DNA of 64,000 nucleotides, taken from Euclidia mi (taxonomy: Eukaryota > Arthropoda > Insecta > Lepidoptera > Erebidae). Position numbers and translations under genes: made by a program. Positions 1-11,800 of this stretch are shown in pieces. The notes under the pieces are model-generated. The model had not been told where the DNA came from, did no database searches, and saw only the letters and a list, made by a program, of their open reading frames with translations. The stretch lies in NCBI GenBank assembly GCA_944739405.2, contig OX123193.2, positions 11,292,331 to 11,356,330 on the forward strand, in the 5' to 3' direction. Position 1 is the first letter of the stretch. Every line of letters starts with the position of its first letter.

Positions 1-141
1 GAGAAGTAATAGATATGTAATGAACGATCGGCGCGTGCGAACGCAGTATGCTCTTCGTCGCATACTCGCCGTCGCGCGCCCCTATGTCGCGATCAGTTGC
101 AATTTGAATGCGCACCCGAAACTTAATAAATTTTCTTCAAA

Positions 142-221
142 ATGCTTAGCTGTGCAGTGGTTACGTGTCAAAATACGAGCAAAATTCAAACCTATGCGAG
201 GAATGGAATCACATACCACAT
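142..221 (+). CDS. Possible first exon of a THAP zinc-finger protein
   Basis: ATG at 142 opens MLSCAVVTCQNTSKIQTYAR and then ITYH. The C-x4-C spacing and the following aromatic-His fit the start of a THAP domain (C2CH DNA-binding finger). A donor GTAACA follows CAT at 222. The sequence upstream is rich in CG dinucleotides, as at a promoter. No continuation (the FP, second Cys and His part) was found in the next 2 kb, so it could be a host gene exon or a transposon relic. Confidence 0.35.
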
Positions 222-1200
222 GTAACAACGACAATTTTACTATTAATTTGCATAAAACAAGATATTTCAAATAAAATATCTGCCTCTACAACGATAATGT
301 ACTAACACTATCCTTCGTCACAAAACTGCACTATAATTATTTCCATTGATGGTTTTGTACTGTGAACCTGTCAGGTTACACTTATTTAGAGCGCAATGGA
401 ATAAACACACATCGATACCGCTGACTATTGTAGGCATTTGTAGTATCTGCCGCTGTGAGCGTTGGGTTGCATCGCTCGCTAAAGGAGCGAATTAGTGGTG
501 TACCACGAGTAACCGCAATTTGCATAACATCGATATAAACATTGCAAAATAATAATGTAAGTTATAAACAATTATTTTATTTGCTTTTGAAGCGCTATTG
601 TTTCGTAAGCAGATAATGATTACACTGGCGTTTGAAACAGTCAAGATGATTTTAATATAATGTTATAAGTAACACTAAATAAATACCTACATTTTACCGG
701 CCAGTGATATGATAGCGTAGAATATGTACATATATTCTATTTTACGGAATTAATAAATATTTGATAACAGTGATGCGTGAATTTTATTTAGTTCTCCCTG
801 TTACATTACACTGTATTTACTCATAGTAGGTATATTACAACATTTCAAAATATACCTACCTAAATAAGTAGGATCACTTTATTTCGTTTCATATTGTTGT
901 GTTGTTCTGTTTCTTTACTTCTGTGCTTTTATTTAATATAATAATTACAAATGACATGTACATTACATATATAAAATGATTAATTTAGTTACTTTTATTT
1001 ATATACATTAAAGGAACATAATGATTAATTAATTATGACAAACAAACAGACATTCATTTTTATATAATTATTATTAGACGTGCTCAGTACTTAAATGAAA
1101 TGAAATAATACTATAGACAGCTGACACACGGCCATCTGATTTCAAACTCAGCAGTGCTTTATTAATTCTTATATTATAATATTTTGGATGCATAGGGTTC
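222..1200. other. AT-rich spacer
   Basis: No coding signal or clear repeat was recognised. The stretch is AT-rich with short ORF-like runs only. Confidence 0.5.
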
Positions 1201-1400
1201 CCACCAAGAACTTAGGGTCACAAACCAACCTCACCTGAAAGTGGTGCACCGGCCGATTAACGGACGATGCTCTGGCAAATAAAACATCCCGATAAGCGGC
1301 AATAGGCTCGCTTACGTGGTATCAAAACATTGGCGAAAAGTGGGCGTTTAAAATTCCTCTGCCTACCCCTTCAGGGAAACAGGTGTAAGTTTTTATTTAT
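1200..1400 (+). mobile_element. Degenerate SINE with RTE-type tail
   Basis: The sequence from CAATAGGCTCGC to CTCTGCCTACCCCTTC and AACAGGTGTAAG matches the 3' half of the common tRNA-derived SINE of this window, much decayed. Confidence 0.55.
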
Positions 1401-1404
1401 ATTA

Positions 1405-1572
1405 CTAGCTACCGCCTGCAGCTCCGCTGGCGTAGAATGTTAATAAAAATAGTCAATCCACGTAATAATCTATCTGTGTACCAAATTTCATCCAAATCCG
1501 TTCAGCCGTTTTTGCGTGATTGAAATCCAAACATCTTAACATCCGTACTCTCACATTTATAATATTAGTAGG
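1405..1572 (-). mobile_element. Short Helitron-like remnant
   Basis: Reads, on the minus strand, through ATCCGTTCAGCC-like internal sequence to a GGCGGTAGCTAG end followed by T. It resembles the other small Helitrons here; the 5' end is not certain. Confidence 0.45.
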
Positions 1573-1726
1573 ATAATATTCTAAAATAAAAACACATTAT
1601 ACATAAATTATACTCAAACACAGAAGAAGTCATTGAGCTCATCATAATTATATTAAAATGTCCTAGACGGGTAATTGAATCCACGACCTCAGGCTCAGCA
1701 GACAGCGTCACTAACTAATAGCCTAA

Positions 1727-1780
1727 CCATAGTGTAATAAAATCTAGATTAGATTAGATTTAGATTTTATTACACTATGG
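1727..1780. repeat. Perfect 20-bp hairpin
   Basis: CCATAGTGTAATAAAATCTA (1727-1746) is the exact reverse complement of 1761-1780, with a 14-base loop made of AGATT-like repeats. Confidence 0.85.
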
Positions 1781-2039
1781 CCTAACTAGCCAGACAATAC
1801 ATTTATACAAAAAAATATCAATAAGCTTTTATTATCGATATTTTATATCGATAGAGTCAACCCCTAGTGTAATCGTGTAAATGTTATTGCATTTATCAAT
1901 GTGTGAGTAAAATGCTATCTTCTTCATGCGCACGTACGAGACATAGGCGATGTTTCTTGTTAAGCGTGAATTTACTTGTGTGAGTGGCGAATGGAAGCGC
2001 CGTTATAGTTATGTGCGTGTAAGAAGCGAAGCGTTTATA

Positions 2040-2290
2040 GAGCGCAGGTGTGTGGGTGTAAAAGAATTGGCGACACTGGTTCTCTAGGCCGTGGCATATC
2101 TCCTTACTTCAATGATCTGAGGTTCCTCCTGTGTATCTTAACTACGAGAGTAAGAGAGACGGAGAACGACGCCAGCGCCGCCAACGGCGCCAACTACGAA
2201 CTAAACTGGAGACAGTTCCCACTTGGAATTAGCACACGAAATTCTTAAGAAGTGCGGTTCTATGTAAATCTGTATTCATTGCTAAAGGAT
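2040..2290 (+). repeat. Dispersed repeat (copy 1 of 3)
   Basis: The part from TTCCTCCTGTGTATCTTA to CAGTTCCCACTTGGAAT matches 19395-19503 and 25676-25792. The family is unknown and no TIRs were resolved. Confidence 0.6.
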
Positions 2291-2627
2291 TGAGCCGTTA
2301 GTCGCGGGTTTCATGTATACCTATAAAATCGTTATAGAGTACTCTGACACTTCTCTAGCCATAATACATCGCCTTTCGGGTGGCAAGCAGCGGATGACAG
2401 TCGCGTCGAGAAACAACATGATTTTATTCTATGAAATCTAGTTTGACGCCAAAAAATAGACCCACTGCAAGACTTCTTGAAAATGTCTCTTTGCCAAACT
2501 ATGCAGTTGTAAATAGCAGATCAGCACATTTCATTAAGAACTGTAATGGAAAGTACTCCGTAACTCTTTCAATTAAGGTTTCTTTTCGCAAAGAAAAAAA
2601 ATTACATCAATTATTTCTTCTCTTTAC

Positions 2628-2853
2628 CTTATGCAACGGTGTCTGCATTAGTTCATCATGAAGATCGAAGGTGGCTCCAGCGAGCTTGAGCGACTCCAGG
2701 CGGCTGATGCTGCCGCTCCTGATGGCCGTGGTCATGATGTCTGTCACCGGCATGTTGTCCGCGCTGCCCAGGTGCGCACCGCACTTGAGGAGCAGTTTTA
2801 TGATGTCGTGGTTATCGCCGATGATAGCCGTGATGAGGGGACAGTCGCCGTTC
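2628..2853 (-). CDS. ASPG exon 12, ankyrin repeats
   Basis: Completes a Lys codon and adds 75 residues with two degenerate ankyrin repeats (DNHDIIKLLLKCGAHL; then TPLHK at the end). Acceptor AATGCAG, donor GTAAAGAG in phase 0, so at least one more coding exon must follow. Confidence 0.92.
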
Positions 2854-5800
2854 CTGCATTAAAACGAAGCATATTTATACATAAGTACCTATTAGGTAGT
2901 TTTATTTCCTATAATATAATTTACGTAAATATTAGATTGTGCAGTATTTTATGCTTAAGCTATAAAGTTGTAATTTAAACAGTGAGTTCTTTTTTATCAT
3001 CTAAGCATAGGCAAAAACGTGTCCAAAAAGGCACGTTTGCCTGTGCATAGAGGGGTGTTAGTACCTACTCTTATGTATGGTAGTGATAGTTGGGTATGGC
3101 AGAAGAGTCATGAAAGTAGAATAAATGCTGTAGAAATGAGAGCACTGAGAAGTATGTCCTGAGGGACCGATCTATTCGGGTAGTCGTTAATGGCTGCTCG
3201 TCGAATCAATTGGCAATTAATGCCGGAGTCCCTCAGGGATCAGTTCTCTCCGCAACCCTATTTTTGCAGCATATCAACGATCTGTTGAAACACGGTACCT
3301 TTGGGTATGCAGATGACAGCACGGTGGTAGAGAGATATATGTACAATGCTCGAGCCAGTGGAGCGCAAATACAATCACTCAGGGAAGGAATGATCGAGCG
3401 GATGAACTTGTCCTTAAAGGCGGTCTCTGATTGGGGTGATGCCAATCTTGTCAAGTTCAATGCTTCGAAGACCCAGGCGTGTCTATTCTCGGCAAAACGG
3501 AGCCAATTTGACCTGGTTCCGACATTCCAAAATTTGTCCGTGCCGATAACTGACGACCTTGAGCTTCTTGGTGTCTCGTTGACCTCAACCCTCAATTTTG
3601 GCCCCTATATAGAGGCCAAAGCTCAACTAGCTGGCAAAAAGCTAGGAATCCTCAACAGGGTGAGGCAGTACTTCACGCCGGAACAATTGCGTAATCTATA
3701 TAAAGCACAAGTCCGGTCCTGCATGGAGTACTGTTCGCACCTCTGGGATGGTTCTGCCAAGTATCAATTAGATACATTGGAGTCAATTGAGAGAAAAGCT
3801 AGAAGAATCATCGGCGAAGACCAATTGGTTGACGCAGGACTCCAAAGTCTGGAGCATCGCCGTAGTGTCGCCAGTCTATCGGTTTTCTATCGGATACAGT
3901 TTGGAGAGTGCGCAGAGGAACTACACAATCTGATTCCTCCATCCCCTTTCTTCCATCGGACGACCAGACTACGAGTCAGCGTCACCGTTACATGGTGGAT
4001 ATCCCGCTTATACGCACGAAGCGTTTTGCTTCTTCCTTTCTTATGCGTACCGCCAAGGTGTGGAACTCTTTACCCGAGTCTGTGTTTCCTGACAAGTACA
4101 ACCTGGGTGTTTTCAAGTCGCGAGTGAATAGGTACCTTCTAGGTAAGCGTGCTCCATCTTAGACCATATCATCGCTTAACAGGTGAGATCATGGTCAAAC
4201 GCTAGCCTATCAGTAATAAAAAAAAATGTGTGGTGTCTCTTTCACTGACAGAGTAAAGAATTGTGTGATAAGAGAGTGTTGTGGGGTAAAAGAAGATGTA
4301 GTGACAAGCATCGAGAAAGGTATGCTAAGATAGTTTGGGCACGTGGAGAGGATGGATGACGAAAGACTGACCAAGCAGATATATAAGGCAAGTGTGGAAG
4401 GGACAGGACGAAGGGGAAGACCTAGGCGGACGTTCTCTGACCAGATTGGAGACATCCTAAAAACAGGACAGGTGAGAAGTACCCTGAACAGAAGAGCATG
4501 CATGAGGAATCTGATGGGAGTGAATGAAGCAAGAGAGATATGTCAGGATCGTTGCAAATGGCGTTCCGTAGTCTCTGCCTACCCCTCCGGGAAACAGGCG
4601 TGAGTCTATGTATGTATGTATGCATAAGCATGAATCTATGAAGATAGGTATTTTATCATACCAGCCCTAAGTGAACTATCGGTCGTACTATACGGTTGGC
4701 ATGAAAAACCTAACGCGCCGAACAGTCAGCACTGTGATGGCGATAGCTAACTCTCGGTCGCGTAACGCACCAGCAGCAATTATATCTCGTTCGACGCCAC
4801 ATCGAACGCGACGTAATTTCTGCTTGTGTGTCGTAGGGTACTTGAAAAATACTACTAAGTATTCGATAGAACATTCAGCGCCGTAGGCTGCACAGATGTG
4901 TCACTTGACTTTGACTTTAGGGCGTAAACCTAGGAGCTAAAAGGTTGTTTAAAAAACTGTTAATTTCGAAACTAGCTCTAAAAAATGCGGGCAACAGCTA
5001 GTATATCATACATACATACATAGACTCACGGCTGTTTCCCGGAGGGGTAGGCAGAGACTACGGAACGCCATTTGCAATGACCCTAACATATCTCCCTTGC
5101 TTCATTCACCCTCATCAAGTTTCTCATGCATGCTCTTCTGTTCAGGGTACTTCTAACCTGTCCTCTTTTTAGGATGTATCCAATCTGGTCAGAGAACGTC
5201 CGCCTAGGTTTTCCCCTTCGTCCTGTCCCTTCCACACTTGCCTTATATATCTGCTTGGTCAGTCTTTCCTCATACATCCTCTCCACGTGCCCAAACCATC
5301 TTAGCATACTTTTCTCGATGCCTGTCACTACATCTTCTTTTACCTCACAACACTCTCATATCACACAATTCTTTACTCTGTCAGTCAAAGACACACCATA
5401 CATACTTCTCAGTCCTCTCACTAAGTAGTATACCTATCACAGAATATAAAACGTCTTACTTGGTCTTAAAGTGCACGTTGGCTCCACTCTTGAGGAGGTA
5501 CTCAACAATGTGAGTATTCCCTTGTATAATGGCTTCGTGCAGTGGCGTCTTGCCTTCTGTGTCAATAGCGTTTACGTCAGCACCCATATCTGAAAATAAT
5601 AAAAATAAATGTGTTAAACATGTAAATGAAATTATTTCAAGAAAGCCATCGACAATCGCCAACCCAGTAACTCCCTGCCTGACCCGGGAATCGAACCCGG
5701 GACCCCCGATCAGCAGTCGCATAGGTACGCTATCCACTGGACCACGGAGGCAGTCTAATAATTAACACAATGCAATTATGACGCGTATACGAGGGTCAAA

Positions 5801-8800
5801 CTGAAAGTTCTTAGAAAATCAAAAACTGATTACATTAGCCAGTTATTAGTTTTAGTATATCTTTTCAAAATATTGTCCATTGACGTCAATACACCGCCGC
5901 ATGCGATGGAACCACTGGGAAAAGCACTTTGCCCACTCGTCCTTAGGGGTCTCTTCAATGGCATCGCGATACGCAGCCACCGCTTCTTCAGCATTCATAA
6001 ACCGCTTTCCTTTAAGTTTTTCTTTAATTTTTGGAAATAAATAAAAATCACAAGGCGCGAGGTCGGGGCTATACGGCGGGTGACCCAGTAATTCAACGTT
6101 TGATGTCGCCAAATAGTCGATCGTTCGCTTGGCGGTGTGCGACGAGGCGTTGTCGTGGTGAAGGAGGATCCTACTGCGAGGTCATTTCTCTCGAACTTTT
6201 TCCAAGACAAGTGGCAAACAATTGGTAGTGTACCATTCTGCAGAAACTGTTTTTTGATCCTCTAACACAATTGTTGCGAAATGACCTATCCTTCCAAAGA
6301 ACGAGGCCACCATTTTTTTTCCCGCACTTCGATCTCTCTTCACTTTAGTTGGCAACTCCTCGAAAGGAAACTCCCACTGAGCAGATTGTCTTTTGGTTTC
6401 AGGATCATAACAGTAAATCCAGCTTTCGTCACCTGTTAGTATGTCGAACACAGCATTTCAGTCACCTCCGTTAAATCTTTCAATCATTTTACGGCACCAA
6501 TCCACACGATGGAGTTTTTGAGCCTTAGTCAAATTATGAGGTATCCACCGGGCGCAAAGCTTCCTGACCGCTAAATGTTCGTGGAGGATTTTGTGCACTT
6601 GACTCATACCGATGCCTAAGCTTGTCCGAATCTGCTGATAGGTCACTCTTTTGTCAGTCTCTATCATACGCCGCACAACACAGATGTTATTTTCAGTCGT
6701 CGCCGTAGAAGGCCGTCCCTCACGTACATCATCTGTGAGATTAGTGCGACCACGTTTAAACTCATTAAACCAGTTGTAAACAGTCGCACGAGATGGGGCT
6801 TCATCGTGAAAGGCCAATCGTAGTCTATCATAACTTTCTTGTTGACTTAAATGACATCGAAAGTCATAAAAAATCATTGCACGAAAATTTTCTCGTGTTA
6901 AATTCATGTTGACGTGACACAGACAATTTTCAATTTGCCGCCAAATCGTAAAACAAATGACAAATGAATGAAATATATACTCAGTAATATTGGCAAAGAG
7001 TTCTATTTTCAAATTTTAGAATATTTTTTTTATTATATTGTTTATAAGTGGCCAGTTCTAAGAACTTTCAGTTTGACCCTCGTACACACGTTAACTTATA
7101 GAAGCGCGTGCATTAACTGTAACTATAATTTCTTTCCTACCAATAATATCTCCATCCAAAAGTAGCCTGGTAGAAATCGCTTTTATCGATAAGGCCGCCC
7201 ATTGTACTGTATCTTTTGTGAATTTCCTTAAATATTTGTATAAGTGTAGGTACAATAAAGTGTATAACAAATAAAATAAATAAAATTTTATGCAATAGGA
7301 TTGCTCCTGCGTATTTTCTAGGAATAAGCATCATAATATACAAAGATTGAAAATGGTATCAGTTGTTTTATATGCCAGCAGTTATTGCCAACTGCTAGGT
7401 ACATTTAAACGGATGGAAGCTGCACTACAATTTTCCTTTTTTACCATTATGCTAGAGAAGTAGAGTCTTAATACAACGAAAATCATTTAATATGTAGCGA
7501 ATACACAGCAAATATTCCTAAGGTTATTGAACCTTAGGAATATTTAAGCTTCATGTAGTTTTAGAGTGACACTTTTGAAAGTCAAAACTAATGTTACATC
7601 CATGTTCGAATAAGTATATAGTACCCGCTAATGTAGAAAATTGAAGTGTCTTTTGGATTGTGATGGCTCTTTTGTCTATATTACGTCGCACTTAGGCGAC
7701 ATAAATGTTAAAAACACAAATTCATAATAAAATTTACTTTATTTTTTTATAATAAATCTATACTTCTGTAGCTTAAACGTTCGTGGTCACTTAGTCTATA
7801 ATTAAAATGTTTATTGGTTTAGACACCACTGTAAAGTTATATAAGACTAGAGGACGCCAGCAGCTACGCCTGCATTTTTTTAAAATTTACCCGTTTTGGC
7901 TGATCCCGTGGAAATGTCGGGAAATCCTGTCCGGGAACATACATGCCAAATTTCAGCTTCCTGCGCCCAATAGTTTCGGCTGTAGCGTGTCTGTCAGTCA
8001 GTCAGTAACGCAAGGATTTTATATATTTATTTATTAAGATTTAAGGTTCTGGCATTTCAGTACAGTGTGGTGTTAATTTTTCCTAGTTTCTTGATACATA
8101 TTTATATATTTTCCAGTGTGTATAACAACACTTGTATAAAATTACATAAAACAAAATAAATACTGTAAAATAATAAACAAATCTTTGTGCCTATAACTTA
8201 CCATAATCACAGCTAAAAAAATACTAGTTTATAAATACATTTATGCGATAATTCGCAAAGATATTTTTAATAACGTTAGGGCTGAGTTATACCGACGTGG
8301 CGTGGCGTGGACGTATGGCGGAATTTAATATCATGTAGAATATCGTCGTATTTGCTATACCGAGATTTCCGCGCCACCAGTCGCAAGAGCGCCAGTCGCA
8401 AGCCAGTTGTCGCACCAGGAGCCACCCAATATCGTCTGTCTTTGCATATTGATAAGTTGTAGCAGTGCCAAAACATCTTCGCCTTCTGATAAAGACATGC
8501 TGTCGCAAAGAATCCAACTGGAGAACGCCGCTCGCTGCATCGATTTTCTTTGCGCGCCTCCACCACTTCAATATAACTTAGCCAGGTGACAAATGTCCAC
8601 GCCACCCCCACTCGTCATTGCCATACGCCACACGCTTCTTCAGTATAAACCGCGCCTAAAGATAAATTGTTATTAAATAGGATTAAACGCAGCTCGAATC
8701 GCCAAGTCACTTTGTTTCGGAAGTTTCTCCGCGATAACTTCTCATAGCTGCTATAAATAAATAACTTTTCAATTTGATAACAAATCTGACGTTTTCGGGT

Positions 8801-11800
8801 AAAAACGTTGCTTGCGATATTATAGAGAAGTAGAAGATTACCAAGAGACAAATTGTTCCTTTACCGGGAGACTAGCTTTGTGCGTTTTATTCCATTGACC
8901 CACTGCATCGTATCGAAACGCTTTGCTAACCTGCTCTACGTATAATACCTAAAATTTATTCCTAGTTGTCACATTAGGTTAAGATATCTGTAATGGTAGA
9001 AGTATTATGTGGACATAATAAAAAAAAATAAAAAATTACATCCTTCCGAATTGCCAAACGGCAATGCACCACGGTAATATTATGCCCGCGGTTACACCCA
9101 CGTTATTTAAGGCTACTACTCCGCTCCCGTCACTTATAGCGCAATGTTTTATAGCCTATAGCCTTCCTCAATAAATGGGCTATCTAACACTGAAATAACT
9201 TTTCAAATCGGACCAGTAGTTCCTGAGATTAGCGCGTTCAACCAAACAAACAAACTCTTCAGCTTTATATCTATACTAATATAATAAAGCGGAAGAGTTT
9301 GTTTGTTTGTTTGTTTGTTTGTTTGTTTGAACGCGCTAATCTCAGGAGCTACCGGTCGCATCTGAAAAATTCTTTTTGTATACGATAGCCCAGTTATGCC
9401 GGAAGGCTATAGGCTATATAACATAACGCTTCGACCCTTTGGGGCCGGGCAAAAGGCTAAAAGATAATGTCGGCTAATCTCAGGAACTAGCAGTCGGATT
9501 TAAAAAATTGTTATTGCCTATGATTGCCCAATTATTCCGAAAGGCTATAGGCTATATTAAATTACGCCACAACTTTTAGGGGCCAGACAAAACTAATAAA
9601 ATGCTCAAACGAGAAGGGGGAGGGTTGGGTCAAAGGCTAAAAAAGGCTAAACGAATAGAATACAATCTATATGGGTATCGTTTTCAAGATTTTCGGGACG
9701 CTGATTAATAATACGAAATTTATTTAGTGATCCAAGATGGCGGGCGGGAAATCAAAGATGGCGGATGAGAAAATGTTAAATAATTATCAATATGGGTATC
9801 GCCTTCGATATTTTAAGGGGTGGAGAATCGAAATACAACATCTATTTCGTGATCAAAGATGGCGGATGGGCAATCAAAGATGGCGGATGGGAAAATTTTA
9901 AAAAATCAATATTGGTATCGTCTCCGATGTTTAAAGGGATGGGGAATCCAAATACAACATCTATTTCGTGATTCAAGATGGCGGATGGGAAATCAAAAAT
10001 GGCGGATGGGAAAAATTTTAAAAATCAATATTGGTATCGTCTCTGATGATTTAAGGGATGGTGAATCCAAATACAACATCTATTTCGTGATCAAAGATGG
10101 CGGATAGGAAATCAAAGATGGCGGACGGGATTTTTTTTTAAAGTCGTTATGGGTATCGTCGCCGATATTTAAAGGGATGGGGAATCCAAATACAACATCT
10201 ATTTCGTGATTCAAGATGGCGGATGGGAAATCGAAAATGGCGGATGGGAAAAATTTTAAAAATCAATATTGGTATCGTCTCCGATGTTTAAAGGGATGGG
10301 GAATCCAAATACAACATCTATTTCGTGATTCAAGATGGCGGATGGGAAATAAAAAATGGCGGATGGGAAAAATTTTAAAAATCAATATTGGTATCGTCTC
10401 TGATGATTTAAGGGATGGTGAATCCAAATAAAACATATATTTCGTGATCAAAGATGGCGGATAGGAAATCAAAGATGGCGGACGGGATCTTTTTTTAAGT
10501 CGATATGGGTATCGTCGCCGATATTTAAAGGGATGGCGAATCCAAATCTGACATCATTTTCGTGATCAAAGATGGTGGATGAGAAATCAAAGATGGCGGA
10601 TGAGAAAGTTTTAATAAATCAATATGGTTATCGTCTCCGATGTTTTAAGGGATGGCGAATCTAAATACAACATATATTTCGTGATCAAAGATGGCGGATG
10701 GGATTTTTTTTTAAATCAATATGGGTATCAACTCCAATATTTAAAGGGGTGGGGAATCCAAATGCAACATCTATTTCGTGATTAAAGATGGCGGATGAGA
10801 AATCAAAGATGGCGTATGGGATTTTTTTTAAAGTCGATATAGGTATCGTCTCCGATATTTTAAGGAATGGGGAATTCAAAAACACCATCTTTTTCGTGAT
10901 CAAATATGGTGGATGGGATTTTTTTTTAAATCAATATGGGTATCGTCTCCGATGTTTGAAGGGATGGGGAATCCAAATACAACATCTATTTCGTGATTCA
11001 AGATGGCGGATGGGCAATCAAAGATGGCGGATGGGAAAAAATTTAAAAATCAATATGGGTATCGTCTCTGATGATTTAAGGGATGGTGAATCCAAATAAA
11101 ACATCTATTCCGTGATCATAGATGGCGGATAGGAAATCAAAGATGGCGTACGGGATTTTTTTTTAAAGTCGATATGGATAAATATCGGAGACGATAATTT
11201 AAGGAATGGGCAATTCAATATTATATAAAAATCTATGTTTGTTTTTGCATCATTTATAGACCCTGCAATGATAAGAGATTAAGCGCTAAGTCAATGGTAA
11301 CTTGGAAAAGGGGTTTGGAAAAAAGGGAATCCAATAAAAACTCTTAAAAAGGCGATACGGAGTTCGCTGGGTCAGCTAGTATTAGTATAAGATGTAACAT
11401 CATCGTGACTGTACCATGAGCCTATACCTATTGTCATTAGGCTGTCTAAACACAAAAAGTGTTTTGATATCCGACTGAATGTTTCTGAAATAAGCGTGTC
11501 CGAAGAAAAAGCACTTCAATTTTATTAAATTAGTCTAGATTGCAGGACATGATAAGCGCTATCTATAGCTTTATTAATTTTGGTGCGATTTGTGCACATG
11601 GGTGCACACGACGACACGTCAAATTAAACACTTTGAGCTTTGTATTCTTATAGTGTAAGAAATAAGGATTAAAATCGTACTGCAACTAAATAGCTACACT
11701 TAACGAAAATTGATTTTAATCGTCCCATTCTCCTTAGTAGGTACAATCAAACAAGTCGGCGCTGGACCAGTTGAAAAGTTGAAAAGTTGCTCGCTCATAG

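Larger units (their letters stand above)
3015..4618 (+). mobile_element. RTE-type LINE 3' part, split by another LINE
   Basis: The halves 3015-3157 and 4226-4618 join across the insertion. They encode LVPTLMYGSDSWVWQKSHES and INAVEMRALRSM, then HVERMDDERLTKQIYKAS, GRRGRPRRTFSDQIGD and WRSVVSAYPSGKQA. This is the C-terminus of an RTE-like ORF2 found several times in the window. It ends in GTGAGTCTATGTATGTATGTA, the usual tail. It is 5' truncated and lies in an ASPG intron. Confidence 0.8.

Noticed and set aside
9859..11099. Several 70-100-codon frames with repeated KWRMGKNQ-like text
   Set aside because: They are translations of the Helitron's tandem repeat; the product changes with repeat phase and has no domain.
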